Shown here: in pieces, positions 9,983 through 18,586 of the stretch
Numbering within the stretch: position 1 is the first letter of the stretch
Layout of the letters: every line of letters begins with the position of its first letter
From: Massilia cavernae
Lineage (GTDB): Bacteria; Pseudomonadota; Gammaproteobacteria; Burkholderiales; Burkholderiaceae_D
Direction of reading: 5' to 3'
Assembly: GCF_003590855.1 (NCBI RefSeq)
Contig: NZ_QYUP01000118.1
Location: 41,597 to 105,596 of the forward strand
DNA length: 64,000 nucleotides
Program-made: the position numbers and the translations under genes
Notes under the pieces: generated by a model
The model's database searches: none
What the model was told of the DNA's origin: nothing
The model's input: only the letters and a program-made list of their open reading frames with translations

Positions 9983-10000
9983 TTAACGGTCGTTCGTTAA
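9983..10000. promoter_or_regulatory. Palindromic operator-like site upstream of dusB-fis
   Basis: TTAACGGTCGTTCGTTAA is an inverted repeat TTAACG-N6-CGTTAA in an AT-rich 137-base gap, about 100 bases upstream of dusB. Its size and shape suit a TetR- or MarR-type dimer. No such regulator gene is nearby, so the binding protein is unknown. Confidence 0.45.
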
Positions 10001-10020
10001 ATTTTGAACATTCGCGATGC

Positions 10021-10665
10021 TCAGGGCAGCTCGTCCAGCGCACCCTGCAGGTGGGCGACCTCGCCCCAGCTCGACAGCACCAGCTTGTCCGGCGTCGACG
10101 TGAAGCGGTTGATGCTTGCATTCATCACCTGGAAGCTGCGCGGGGTTTCCAGCGACAGGCCCTGGGCGTTGCGGTAGGCGCACTCGAGCACCCCGCCGTG
10201 CGCCACCACGGCCAGGGTCGCGCCCGGATGGGCCGCAGCCCAGTATAGGATGGCCCCGACCGCGCGTTCGTAGAACTGGCGGAAACTTTCGGCGCGCCGC
10301 TCGCCATCCGGCATCACGGCATCGATGTTGCGTGCTTGCCATGCGGCAAATTCGAGCGGATAGCGTTGCTCGATCTCGGCGTACAGCAGGCCTTCGAAGC
10401 CGCCGTAGCAGCGCTCGCGCAGCTGCGGGTCGGCCAGCACCGGCAAGCCGTGGCGGCGTGCGACCGCCTGCGCGGTCTGGCCGGCGCGCTGCAGGTCGCT
10501 GGCGATGACGGCGTCGATACGTTCGCCCGCCAGGGCGCCGGCCAGCGCTTCAGCCTGGCGCTCGCCTTCGGCATTGAGGGCGATGTCGATGTGGCCTTGC
10601 AGGCGGCGTTCGGCATTCCAGGCGGTTTCGCCGTGGCGTATTAATAGGATGCGGGTTTCTTGCAT
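10021..10665 (-). CDS. Histidine phosphatase family protein (phosphoglycerate mutase-like)
   Basis: A 214-residue member of the histidine phosphatase superfamily, which uses a phospho-histidine intermediate. The catalytic RHGE is at residues 10-13 (LLIRHGETAWN), followed by the GHxDIALNAEGERQA block, the RERCYGGFEG acid region and the second histidine in VVAHGGVLECA. The substrate cannot be told: cobC-, gpmB- and YhfR-like enzymes all share this layout. It lies downstream of dtd on the same strand (gap 46 bases), likely as the third gene of a tyrS-dtd transcript. Confidence 0.85.
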   Translation of the reverse strand: MQETRILLIRHGETAWNAERRLQGHIDIALNAEGERQAEALAGALAGERIDAVIASDLQRAGQTAQAVARRHGLPVLADPQLRERCYGGFEGLLYAEIEQRYPLEFAAWQARNIDAVMPDGERRAESFRQFYERAVGAILYWAAAHPGATLAVVAHGGVLECAYRNAQGLSLETPRSFQVMNASINRFTSTPDKLVLSSWGEVAHLQGALDELP

Positions 10666-10684
10666 GAGGTTCCTGCGGGAATGT

Positions 10685-10703
10685 CCCGGGCTGGCTGCCC
10701 GGG
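10685..10703 (-). terminator. GC hairpin between dtd and the phosphatase gene
   Basis: CCCGGGC-TGGCT-GCCCGGG forms a perfect 7-pair stem just after the dtd stop, with no T tract. It may attenuate or process the transcript rather than end it. Confidence 0.4.
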
Positions 10704-10711
10704 CTGGCGAC

Positions 10712-11158
10712 TTACTTCGGCTCGACCTGCAGCCAGAAGGTGACGGGACCGTCGTTGGTCAGCGAGACTTGCATATCGGCGCCGAACTGGCCAGTTTCGA
10801 CTTTCGGATGCCTGGCGCGCGCGCCGCGCACGAAGTGCTCGAACAGGCGCAAGCCATCCTGCGGACTGGCGGCGGGGGTGAACGAGGGACGCGTGCCGGA
10901 CTTGGTGTCGGCCGCCAGCGTAAACTGCGGCACCAGCAGCAGGCCGCCTTCGACGTCGGCCACGCTGCGGTTCATCTTGCCGGCATCGTCAGAAAACACG
11001 CGGTAGGACAGCAGCTTGGCCAGCAGGGCGTCGGCTTCGCGCTCGCTGTCGCCGCGCTCGGCGCAGACCAGCACCATCAGGCCGGGGCCGATGGCGCCGA
11101 CGGTGTCGCCACCGACCGCCACGCTGGCCTGGGTCACGCGCTGCAACAGCCCGATCAT
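10712..11158 (-). CDS. dtd: D-aminoacyl-tRNA deacylase
   Basis: Hydrolyses D-aminoacyl-tRNAs (notably D-Tyr-tRNA), recycling tRNA. The 148 residues match the DTD family. They open with [13 protein letters not shown] and carry the active-site strand LLVPQFTL (74-81) and the cross-subunit block NDGPVTFWL (135-143). Its ATG overlaps the tyrS stop as ATGA, so the proofreading enzyme is translationally coupled to the synthetase that mischarges D-tyrosine. The longer open frame upstream is chance. Confidence 0.96.
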   Translation of the reverse strand: MIGLLQRVTQASVAVGGDTVGAIGPGLMVLVCAERGDSEREADALLAKLLSYRVFSDDAGKMNRSVADVEGGLLLVPQFTLAADTKSGTRPSFTPAASPQDGLRLFEHFVRGARARHPKVETGQFGADMQVSLTNDGPVTFWLQVEPK

Positions 11159-12423
11159 GCGCTGAAGGTCACGCGCGCAAACTTGCGCTTGCCCACTTGC
11201 AATACGAAACTGCCGGCCTCGATCTTCAGCGCCTTGTCGCTGACCACTTCGCCGTCGATACGCACGCCGCCCTGGTCGACCATGCGCATCGCTTCCGAGG
11301 TGGAAGCGCACAGGCCGGCCTGCTTGAGCAGGTGGGCGATCGACAGTGGCGCGCCGGACAGGGCCACTTCCGGCACGTCGTCCGGAATGCCGCCTTTGGA
11401 ACGGTTGACGAAGTCGGCCAGCGCCTGCTCGGCAGCGGCGGCCGAATGGAAGCGGGTGACGATTTCCTGGGCCAGGGCCACTTTGGCGTCGCGCGGATTC
11501 TTGCCGCCCTCCACCTCCGCCTTCAGTTGCGCCAGCTCGGCGATCGAGCGGAATGACAGCAGGTCGAAGTATCTCCACATCATGGTGTCGGAAATACTCA
11601 TCAGCTTGGCGAACATGGTATTCGCCGGTTCGGTGATGCCGATGTAGTTGTTCTTGGACTTGGACATCTTCTCGATGCCATCCAGGCCTTCCAGCAGCGG
11701 CATGGTCAGGATGCACTGCGGCTCCTGGCCGTAGTCCTTCTGCAGTTCCCGGCCAACCAGCAAGTTGAATTTCTGGTCTGTTCCACCCAGCTCAAGGTCC
11801 GACTTCAAAGCGACGGAATCGTAGCCCTGCATCAAGGGATACAGGAACTCATGGACCGAGATCGGTGTCCCATTCTTGAAGCGCCGGGTAAAGTCGTCGC
11901 GCTCCATCATGCGGGCGACGGTGTAGCGCGAAGCCAGTTCGATCATGCCGCGCGCGCCCAGCGGGTCGGACCATTCGGAGTTGTAGCGGATTTCGGTGCG
12001 CGAGGCGTCCAGCACAAGCGAAGCCTGGCGGAAGTAGGTGGTGGCGTTTTCCTCGATCTGTTCGCGGGTCAGCGGCGGGCGCGTGACGTTGCGGCCGGAC
12101 GGGTCGCCGATCATCGACGTGAAGTCGCCGATCAGGAAGATCACCTGGTGGCCAAGGTCCTGCAGCTGGCGCAGCTTGTTCAGCACCACGGTATGGCCGA
12201 GGTGCAAATCGGGGGCGGTGGGGTCCAGGCCCAGCTTGATGCGCAGGGGCTGGCCGGTCTTTTCGGAGCGCGCGAGTTTCTGCGCGAATTCGCTCTCGAT
12301 CAGCAGTTCGTCGACACCACGCTTGGTAATTGCGAGCGCTTCCAGGACGGCATCGGTGAGCGGCAGCGGCGCCGTCGCCTGTGGTGCTGCGGTGTTTTTG
12401 GAAGGAGTTAGGGCGTCGGTCAT
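11155..12423 (-). CDS. tyrS: Tyrosyl-tRNA synthetase
   Basis: Class I synthetase charging tRNA-Tyr. In the 422-residue protein the HIGH-type motif is HLGH at 74-77 and the second motif is a true KMSKS at 252-256. That places it in the TyrZ-like subgroup rather than the E. coli TyrS subgroup, which has KFGKT. A C-terminal S4-like RNA-binding domain ends the protein ([18 protein letters not shown]). ATG at 12423 is chosen; an in-frame start 15 bases upstream has no family support. It is divergent from the M23 peptidase gene. Confidence 0.96.
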   Translation of the reverse strand: MTDALTPSKNTAAPQATAPLPLTDAVLEALAITKRGVDELLIESEFAQKLARSEKTGQPLRIKLGLDPTAPDLHLGHTVVLNKLRQLQDLGHQVIFLIGDFTSMIGDPSGRNVTRPPLTREQIEENATTYFRQASLVLDASRTEIRYNSEWSDPLGARGMIELASRYTVARMMERDDFTRRFKNGTPISVHEFLYPLMQGYDSVALKSDLELGGTDQKFNLLVGRELQKDYGQEPQCILTMPLLEGLDGIEKMSKSKNNYIGITEPANTMFAKLMSISDTMMWRYFDLLSFRSIAELAQLKAEVEGGKNPRDAKVALAQEIVTRFHSAAAAEQALADFVNRSKGGIPDDVPEVALSGAPLSIAHLLKQAGLCASTSEAMRMVDQGGVRIDGEVVSDKALKIEAGSFVLQVGKRKFARVTFSA

Positions 12424-12519
12424 GGAAGATATTAGCAAAATAGAAATGGTCCTACATTTTCAAAGGAATCGTCCTACAAGCTCAATAGTTTGATATACTG
12501 CTCGGTCACCACATCAATC

Positions 12520-12547
12520 TTGCCAGTCGAAAACACTCTCGCATAAT
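12520..12547 (+). promoter_or_regulatory. Candidate sigma-70 promoter for the M23 peptidase gene
   Basis: TTGCCA (12520-12525) and CATAAT (12542-12547) are spaced by 16 bases, 53 bases ahead of the ATG at 12600. The surrounding 160-base divergent gap is AT-rich. Confidence 0.45.
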
Positions 12548-12599
12548 AACAAAAATAGTAACCCCCGGTGTTCAAGCTGCAAATCTTTAACGGGATTGC

Positions 12600-13973
12600 A
12601 TGAACCAAACAAATCAAATCACAGGCAAGCGCTTGACCAGCCTGCTGGGTACGACGCGAAAGGGGCGCATCCTCAGCGCCTCCGCGATCTTCCTCGCAGT
12701 ATGTGCATTCGGCGCAGCCGGTGTCGCGCCTCTGGCTCCAGACGCGCCGGAAATCCCTCAGGTCTCGATCGCACAGGATCTCGAACTGCCTAACCTGGCA
12801 GACCAGATCGCTGCGCTTCAGGACGACGAACAGCAGTTCGTCCATGAGGAACGCGTCCGTGCCGGCGACACCCTCGCAGCCCTCCTGACCCGCCTTGGCG
12901 TCGACGATGCCGAAGCCGTCAAGTTCATCAAGAGCGACAAGCTGGCGCGCGGCGTCATGCAGCTCAAGAGCGGCAAGCGCGTCCAGGCCCGTACCGGCCA
13001 GGACGGCGAATTGCTGTGGCTGCGTACGACCGTGGTCGATGGCCGCGACATGCCTGTCAAAAACATCTCGATTTCGCGCAAAGGCGAGCGTTTCACGGCT
13101 GAGGAAACGCCGGTCAAGCTCGAGCGCCGCGTCGAAATGCGCGCCCGCGAGATCACTTCTTCGCTGTATGCGGCGACCGACGCCAACACCGACGGCAGCA
13201 AGCTGCCTGACGCGATCGTCGCCCAGATCATCGAAATGTTCTCGACCAGCATCGACTTCCGTTCCGACCTGAAACGCGGCGACCGCTTCAACGTGGTCTA
13301 CGAAACGTTCTGGCAAGACGGCGTGATGGTGCGCGCAGGCCGTATCCTGGCCGGCGAATTCACCAACCGCGGCGTGACCCACCAGTCCGTGTGGTTCGAA
13401 GATCCGCACAGCAAGCAGGGCGGCGGCTACTACAGCCTCGACGGCAAGGCGCTGAAAAAGGCCTTCCTCAAGTCGCCACTGGCGTTCTCGCGTATTTCGT
13501 CCGGCTTCTCGATGCGTTCGCACCCGATTTCGGGCGTGTGGAAGGCACACAAGGGCATCGACTATGCAGCGTCGACCGGCACCCCGATCCGCGCAGTGGG
13601 CGATGGCGTGGTGTCGTTTGCCGGCGTCAAGGGCGGCTACGGCAACTTCGTCGAAGTCAAGCACTGGGCCAACTACTCGACCGCCTATGCACACATGAGC
13701 AAATTCGCTCCTGGCGTGCGCAACGGCACCAAAGTCAGCCAGGGCGACGTCATCGGCTACGTCGGCTCGACCGGCTGGTCCACCGGCGCCCACCTGCACT
13801 TCGAGTTCCGCGTGGCGAACCAGGCCAAGGATCCGAGCAAGGTTGCCATGATCCAGCAGGCTCCGCTGAACGCAGCTGAAATGGCGCGCTTCCGCATGGC
13901 TGCCGCCGACATGTCGCACCGCTTCGCGCTGCTGCGTCCATCGGGTGCAGGCGCTGCGATGGCCGCACGCTGA
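12600..13973 (+). CDS. M23 family peptidoglycan endopeptidase
   Basis: An envelope zinc endopeptidase that likely cleaves peptidoglycan cross-links, similar to MepM/YebA. The 457-residue protein has a membrane anchor or signal (about residues 24-45), an OapA/LysM-like middle region (VRAGDTLAALLTRLGV), and a C-terminal LytM domain. In that domain the zinc ligands H317 and D321 (HKGID) and the catalytic HLH (398-400) are intact. It is followed by a strong terminator and then anmK, so two cell-wall turnover genes are adjacent. Confidence 0.9.
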   Translation: MNQTNQITGKRLTSLLGTTRKGRILSASAIFLAVCAFGAAGVAPLAPDAPEIPQVSIAQDLELPNLADQIAALQDDEQQFVHEERVRAGDTLAALLTRLGVDDAEAVKFIKSDKLARGVMQLKSGKRVQARTGQDGELLWLRTTVVDGRDMPVKNISISRKGERFTAEETPVKLERRVEMRAREITSSLYAATDANTDGSKLPDAIVAQIIEMFSTSIDFRSDLKRGDRFNVVYETFWQDGVMVRAGRILAGEFTNRGVTHQSVWFEDPHSKQGGGYYSLDGKALKKAFLKSPLAFSRISSGFSMRSHPISGVWKAHKGIDYAASTGTPIRAVGDGVVSFAGVKGGYGNFVEVKHWANYSTAYAHMSKFAPGVRNGTKVSQGDVIGYVGSTGWSTGAHLHFEFRVANQAKDPSKVAMIQQAPLNAAEMARFRMAAADMSHRFALLRPSGAGAAMAAR

Positions 13974-13992
13974 TCTTTAGTACGTAATAATG

Positions 13993-14033
13993 TAGGGTGG
14001 AAAGGCGAACTTCGCTTTCCACCCTATTTTTTT
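13993..14033 (+). terminator. Strong intrinsic terminator after the M23 peptidase gene
   Basis: TAGGGTGGAAAG (13993-14004) pairs with CTTTCCACCCTA (14015-14026). Inner GCGAA/TTCGC pairs extend the stem, and seven T residues follow (14027-14033). It lies 20 bases after the stop codon and ends 11 bases before anmK. Confidence 0.85.
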
Positions 14034-14044
14034 GGGCAAACCTA

Positions 14045-15166
14045 ATGAACAATACTTCCCACCTCTACATCGGCCTGATGTCCGGCACCAGCATGGACGG
14101 CGTCGACGGCGTGCTGGCCGACTTCGGCAACAATCAGATCACCACCCTGAAAGCCGCGTTCACCAGCTTCCCGCCCGCCCTGCGCAGCGAACTGATGGCG
14201 CTGCAGGCCAACAGCGACAACGAGATCGAGCGCGAAGCGATCGCCGCCAACCTGCTGGCCGCCTGCTACGCCGAATGCGTGGCCGCCCTGCTCCCGGATG
14301 CGCCCGGCCCTGTGGCCGCCATCGCCGTGCACGGCCAGACCATCCGCCACCGCCCCGAACTGGGCTTCACGCGCCAGACCAACAATCCGTCGCTGCTGGC
14401 CGAACTGACCGGTATCGACGTCATTGCCGACTTCCGCAGCCGCGACATCGCCGCCGGCGGCCAGGGCGCCCCGCTGGTGCCGGCCTTCCACCAGGCACAG
14501 TTCGGCGTCGCCGGACAGAACCGGGTGGTGGTCAATATCGGCGGCATCGGCAATATCAGCGTGCTGCGCGCCGACGGCCGCGTGACCGGCTACGACACCG
14601 GCCCCGGCAATGTGCTGATGGATGCGTGGATAGCGCGCCACCTGGGCAAGGAATACGATGCCGACGGCGCCTGGGCCGCGACCGGCAGCGTCAACCCCGC
14701 CCTGCTCGGCATCTTCCTGGACGAACCCTATTTCTCGATGCCGGCGCCGAAAAGCACCGGCCGCGACCTGTTCCACGCCGACTGGCTGGACGCGCACCTG
14801 GCGCGGTCGACGGTGGCACTGCCGCCGGAGGACGTGATGGCGACGCTGACGGCGCTGACCGCCTTCACGATCGCGCGCGCGATCCAGGATGAATCATCGG
14901 CCGAGGTGGATGCGGCGGCCGTCGCTACGGTGTATGTGTGCGGGGGCGGGGCGTACAACGGCACGCTGCTGCGCGAACTGGCGGCTGCGCTGGGAGGAAG
15001 GACGCGGGTGGAATCGACTGCGGTGCTGGGCGTGGCGCCCAACCGGGTGGAAGCGCTGGCCTTTGCGTGGCTCGGCTACCGCTTCACGCAGCGCGAGCCA
15101 GGCAACCTGCCGGCGGTGACCGGAGCAAAGGGCGCCAGGATCCTGGGCGCCCTCTACCCGGCCTGA
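14045..15166 (+). CDS. anmK: Anhydro-N-acetylmuramic acid kinase
   Basis: Phosphorylates and opens 1,6-anhydroMurNAc to MurNAc-6-phosphate in peptidoglycan recycling. The 373-residue protein starts with the family block [20 protein letters not shown] and contains [31 protein letters not shown], a NIGGIGN phosphate loop and the late [14 protein letters not shown] block. The ATG at 14045 places MSGTSMDG at the usual distance from the N terminus. Confidence 0.96.
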   Translation: MNNTSHLYIGLMSGTSMDGVDGVLADFGNNQITTLKAAFTSFPPALRSELMALQANSDNEIEREAIAANLLAACYAECVAALLPDAPGPVAAIAVHGQTIRHRPELGFTRQTNNPSLLAELTGIDVIADFRSRDIAAGGQGAPLVPAFHQAQFGVAGQNRVVVNIGGIGNISVLRADGRVTGYDTGPGNVLMDAWIARHLGKEYDADGAWAATGSVNPALLGIFLDEPYFSMPAPKSTGRDLFHADWLDAHLARSTVALPPEDVMATLTALTAFTIARAIQDESSAEVDAAAVATVYVCGGGAYNGTLLRELAAALGGRTRVESTAVLGVAPNRVEALAFAWLGYRFTQREPGNLPAVTGAKGARILGALYPA

Positions 15167-15169
15167 TGC

Positions 15170-15532
15170 TTAAACCGAGAACGACGAACCGCAGCCGCAG
15201 GTCGAGCTTGCGGTCGGGTTCTTGATGACGAACTGGGCGCCTTCGAGGTCATCCTTGTAATCGATTTCGGCGCCGACCAGGTACTGGTAGCTCATCGAAT
15301 CGATCAGCAGCTGGACGCCATTCTTGACCATGGTGGTGTCGTCTTCGTTGACGATTTCATCGAAGGTGAAGCCGTACTGGAAGCCCGAGCAGCCGCCACC
15401 CTGCACGAACACGCGCAGCTTCAGGTCGGGATTGCCCTCTTCCTCGATCAGCTGGGCCACTTTGTCGGCGGCGCTGTCGGTAAAGATGATTGGCGCTGGC
15501 ATCGCGTCCAGGTTTTCGACGACTGCATTCAT
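15170..15532 (-). CDS. erpA: Iron-sulfur cluster insertion protein ErpA
   Basis: A-type Fe-S carrier that delivers clusters to apoproteins. The 120 residues have the three ligand cysteines in [11 protein letters not shown] and in the C-terminal CGCGSSF. It converges on anmK with only 3 bases between stop codons. Length and motifs favour ErpA over IscA, since no isc operon lies nearby. Confidence 0.93.
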   Translation of the reverse strand: MNAVVENLDAMPAPIIFTDSAADKVAQLIEEEGNPDLKLRVFVQGGGCSGFQYGFTFDEIVNEDDTTMVKNGVQLLIDSMSYQYLVGAEIDYKDDLEGAQFVIKNPTASSTCGCGSSFSV

Positions 15533-15584
15533 TAGAAACTCCTACTTGGGAACAATTACGGTCATTATAGACCGTTGGGGCATC

Positions 15585-15986
15585 TCATGCTTCAGAGAGT
15601 GCTTCGGCCGCCGCCAGGTGAAACACCGGCTCGCCGGTTTGCATATGCGTCAACTGGCCGGTCACCATCGCGCCACCATGCATTTCCAGGGTCTTGTAGT
15701 GGACGTCCCCTACAATGCGGGCCTTCGGCTGCAATTCAAGCATGTCGGTCGAATATACCGGGCCGGCGATGTAGCCGTTGACGATCAGGTTGCCACAGCG
15801 AACCTCGCCCTCGATGCGGGCGTGCTCGGACACCACAAGCATGCTGTCGGTGCCGTCGGCCGCGATCACGCTGCCGTGCACCTCGCCATCGATGCGCAGG
15901 CCACCCGCAAAGCAGAGGTCGCCCTCGATACGGGCAGAGATGCCCACCAGACTATCAATTTCGCTTTTGGCGTTGCGACCGAACAT
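15585..15986 (-). CDS. Bactofilin (polymer-forming cytoskeletal protein)
   Basis: A 133-residue protein of the bactofilin/DUF583 family. These form beta-helical filaments without nucleotides and often organise cell-wall or surface machinery. The repeating pattern is visible: ISARIEGDLCFAGGLRIDGEVHG, then ARIEGEVRCGNLIVNGYIAG, then ARIVGDVHYKTLEMHGGAMVTGQL. ATG at 15986 (MFGRNAK) is the natural start. It lies between erpA and argC on the same strand. Confidence 0.9.
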   Translation of the reverse strand: MFGRNAKSEIDSLVGISARIEGDLCFAGGLRIDGEVHGSVIAADGTDSMLVVSEHARIEGEVRCGNLIVNGYIAGPVYSTDMLELQPKARIVGDVHYKTLEMHGGAMVTGQLTHMQTGEPVFHLAAAEALSEA

Positions 15987-16007
15987 GATGAGCCCCTTGT
16001 AAGTTAC

Positions 16008-16022
16008 ACCAGAAGATCTGGT
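16008..16022. promoter_or_regulatory. Inverted repeat upstream of the bactofilin gene
   Basis: ACCAGA-AGA-TCTGGT is a perfect 6+3+6 palindrome 21 bases ahead of the bactofilin start codon. It is a possible operator or 5' leader hairpin; nothing else supports a role. Confidence 0.35.
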
Positions 16023-16092
16023 TAATTTACCGTGCTCAACCTTGACCACGTTGACCTATGTCGTCCGACGGCAACGCCTACGATTTATAGCA

Positions 16093-17142
16093 TTACGGCA
16101 ACAGTGCGACCTGCTGCAACCCCGTCGTTTCCGGCAGGCCGAACATCAGGTTCATGCACTGGACCGCCTGGCCGGACGCGCCCTTGACCAGGTTGTCCTG
16201 GACCGCCAGGATGACCAGCATCTTGCCCGGTGCGCCATCCTGCTCGGGACGGTGCAGGGCCAGGCGCAGCATGTTGGAGCCGCGGGTGGAGCGGGTTTCC
16301 GGGTGCGAGCCGAACGGCATCACGTCGACGAAGTCGGAATCCTTGTAGGCGTCCTCGAACAGCTTTTGCAGTTCGTCGTTGCTGACATCCTTGGTCAGGC
16401 GCGCGTACAGGGTCGAGTGCATGCCGCGGATCATCGGCACCAGGTGGGGCGTGAACACCAGGCCCACTTTGTCGTCCGTGAAACGCTGCAGTTGAGCAAC
16501 GGTTTCCGGCGTGTGGCGGTGGCCGGACACGCCGTAGGCCTTGAAGTTGTCGCTCGACTCCGAGAACAGGGTGCCGATCTCGGCCTTGCGGCCGGCGCCG
16601 GATACGCCCGACTTGGCGTCGGCGATCAGCGAGCCGGCGTCGACCAGGCCCGCTTTCAACAGCGGTACGAAGCCCAGCTGGATGGTGGTCGGATAGCAGC
16701 CCGGATTGGCGATCAGGCGCGCCGACTTGACCGCCTCGCGGTTCAGCTCGGGCAGGCCGTAGACGGCCTCTTCCAGCAACTCAGGGGCGGTGTGCGGCAC
16801 CTTGTACCACTTCTCGAAGGCGGCCTGGTCTTTCAGGCGGAAATCCGCCGCCAGGTCGATGACCTTGACGCCGGCGGCCAGCAGTTCCGGCGCCTGGGCC
16901 ATGGCGACGCCGTGCGGGGTGGCGAAGAAGACCACGTCGCACTGTTTCAGGTCGACCTTGTCGGGAGCGGAAAACGCCAGGTCGACGCGGCCGCGCAGGG
17001 AGGGGAACATTTCGGCGACAGGCAAGCCGTCTTCCTTACGCGAAGTAATCGCGGTCAGCTTGACGTCCGGGTGGACGGCCAGCAGCCGCAGCAACTCCAC
17101 GCCCGTATAACCGGTACCGCCGACGATGCCAACTTTGATCAT
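16093..17142 (-). CDS. argC: N-acetyl-gamma-glutamyl-phosphate reductase
   Basis: Third step of arginine biosynthesis, an NADPH-dependent reductase. The 349-residue protein has the dinucleotide loop [10 protein letters not shown] (5-14) and the catalytic Cys149 in NPGCYPT. HRHTPE and [10 protein letters not shown] blocks follow. The start MIKVGIVG at 17142 is chosen; the open frame continues upstream into repeat sequence without family similarity. Confidence 0.96.
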   Translation of the reverse strand: MIKVGIVGGTGYTGVELLRLLAVHPDVKLTAITSRKEDGLPVAEMFPSLRGRVDLAFSAPDKVDLKQCDVVFFATPHGVAMAQAPELLAAGVKVIDLAADFRLKDQAAFEKWYKVPHTAPELLEEAVYGLPELNREAVKSARLIANPGCYPTTIQLGFVPLLKAGLVDAGSLIADAKSGVSGAGRKAEIGTLFSESSDNFKAYGVSGHRHTPETVAQLQRFTDDKVGLVFTPHLVPMIRGMHSTLYARLTKDVSNDELQKLFEDAYKDSDFVDVMPFGSHPETRSTRGSNMLRLALHRPEQDGAPGKMLVILAVQDNLVKGASGQAVQCMNLMFGLPETTGLQQVALLP

Positions 17143-17236
17143 GTTCGTTCCTTCAAAAAAAATGGTGGGGCAAGCCCGACAAGATGATAATTTTAACAGC
17201 GCAGCAAATTCCCTGCCGCACCGCCACCGATCCCAA

Positions 17237-17412
17237 TTGGGGTCAGACCCCAACACCTTTTGCAACATTTCTTAAATCGGGGTCAGACCACCATTTTCGC
17301 AACGCTGAATGTTTCGAAAATGGTGGTCTGACCCTGGTCTGACCCCGATAAAAAACTGAATGTTTCGAAAATGGTGGTCAACGTGACCCGGTCTGACCCC
17401 AATAAAAAAATA
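17237..17412. repeat. Cluster of GGGGTCAGACC palindromes and direct repeats
   Basis: A 361-base gap between argC and rpsI (17143-17504) holds a repeat array. TTGGGGTCAGACCCCAA (17237-17253) is a perfect palindrome. GGGTCAGACCACCATTTTCG (17280-17299) pairs perfectly with its complement at 17315-17334 across a 15-base loop. A 24-base segment beginning CTGAATGTTTCG occurs at 17305-17328 and again at 17356-17379. GGTCTGACCCC followed by A-rich sequence occurs at about 17336-17357 and 17390-17412. At least five copies of the GGTCAGACC core appear in either orientation. Confidence 0.9.
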
Positions 17413-17437
17413 TTGCGGGATGGAAGGCCCAAAATGC

Positions 17438-17471
17438 AAAAAGCCGCGGGCTTCGCAGCGCGCGGCTTTTT
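17438..17471 (-). terminator. Intrinsic terminator of the rplM-rpsI operon
   Basis: AAAAAGCCGCG (17438-17448) and CGCGGCTTTTT (17461-17471) form an 11-pair stem. Read on the minus strand, the stem ends in a U tract, 33 bases after the rpsI stop. Confidence 0.85.
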
Positions 17472-17504
17472 GAATGCAGCGCCGGAGCGCTGCCAGTGAA
17501 ACGA

Positions 17505-17897
17505 TTAACGCTTCGAGAATTGCTTTGCGCGACGTGCTTTGCGCAGACCAACTTTCTTACGCTCGACTTCACGTGCGTCACGAGTAACGAAGCCGGCACG
17601 TGCCAGGTCGCCCTTCAGTGCTGCGTCGTAATCGATCAGTGCACGGGTGATGCCGTGACGAACCGCGCCAGCCTGGCCGGACTCGCCACCACCGTGAACG
17701 TTAACCTTGATGTCGAAACGCTCGACGTTGCCGGTCAGTTCCAGCGGCTGACGGATGACCATCAGGCCGGTTTCGCGCGAGAAGTACTCGGACGCTGGCT
17801 TGCCGTTAACGATGATTTGGCCAGTGCCAACCTTGATGAACACGCGAGCGACTGCACTCTTGCGACGGCCGGTGCCGTAATTGTAGTTACCGATCAT
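17505..17897 (-). CDS. rpsI: 30S ribosomal protein S9
   Basis: A 130-residue S9 protein. It has the early [15 protein letters not shown] block, the central [22 protein letters not shown] block and a C-terminal tail ending [11 protein letters not shown], which reaches the ribosomal P site. It is 9 bases after rplM, the standard rplM-rpsI operon. Confidence 0.98.
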   Translation of the reverse strand: MIGNYNYGTGRRKSAVARVFIKVGTGQIIVNGKPASEYFSRETGLMVIRQPLELTGNVERFDIKVNVHGGGESGQAGAVRHGITRALIDYDAALKGDLARAGFVTRDAREVERKKVGLRKARRAKQFSKR

Positions 17898-17906
17898 GTC
17901 AGCTCC

Positions 17907-18335
17907 TTAGAGAACGAGTGCTTTAGGTTGCTGGGCCGCGTGCGGGTGGGAACCTTCCGCGTACACTTTGAGCTTCTTGATCATCGCGTAGCCGAGCGGG
18001 CCCTTAGGCAGCATGCCCTTGACGGCTTTCTCGAGAGCACGGCCTGGGAAACGCTGTTGCATTTTCAGGAAGTTGGTCTCGTAGATGCCGCCTGGGTAGC
18101 CGCTGTGACGGTAGTAGGTCTTCGCGGTTGCCTTGGTGCCGGTCACGCGCAGTTTGCCTGCGTTGATGACGACGATGAAATCGCCGGTGTCGACGTGAGG
18201 AGTGAATTCTGGCTTATGCTTGCCGCGCAGTCGGCGTGCCACTTCGCTGGCAACACGTCCGAGGACCAAGTCCGTCGCGTCAACCACGAACCAATCGCGC
18301 TGGACTTCGTGTCCTTTAGCGGAAAAAGTTTTCAT
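17907..18335 (-). CDS. rplM: 50S ribosomal protein L13
   Basis: A 142-residue L13 protein. It has the expected [19 protein letters not shown] and [15 protein letters not shown] blocks, the [10 protein letters not shown] motif and the late MLPKGPLG motif. A clear AGGAAG ribosome-binding site precedes the ATG, and a sigma-70-like promoter lies about 100 bases upstream. Confidence 0.98.
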   Translation of the reverse strand: MKTFSAKGHEVQRDWFVVDATDLVLGRVASEVARRLRGKHKPEFTPHVDTGDFIVVINAGKLRVTGTKATAKTYYRHSGYPGGIYETNFLKMQQRFPGRALEKAVKGMLPKGPLGYAMIKKLKVYAEGSHPHAAQQPKALVL

Positions 18336-18434
18336 GATGACTTCCTAATATTAAATCGCTCAAATGGTGGTTCCGCCTTCGCTACCAGCGGACTCTGCCT
18401 TATTTACTTTTCCTGAGCAAACGGAAAGCCGACG

Positions 18435-18464
18435 ATCATACCGCGCCTGCCCCTGCCGAGTCAA
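18435..18464 (-). promoter_or_regulatory. Sigma-70 promoter of rplM-rpsI
   Basis: On the minus strand TTGACT (18464-18459) and TATGAT (18440-18435) are separated by 18 bases, leaving a leader of about 95 bases before rplM. Confidence 0.65.
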
Positions 18465-18586
18465 GGCTGGTTCCAGACAGGTGTCGCATGAAGGCACAGG
18501 CCGCTAAACTTGCCCTCCGGCCAAAGTTGTTGACGGTGAAAACAATGTCAATTTACTATGGCTGCGCCCACATACCAGGAGTCTTT

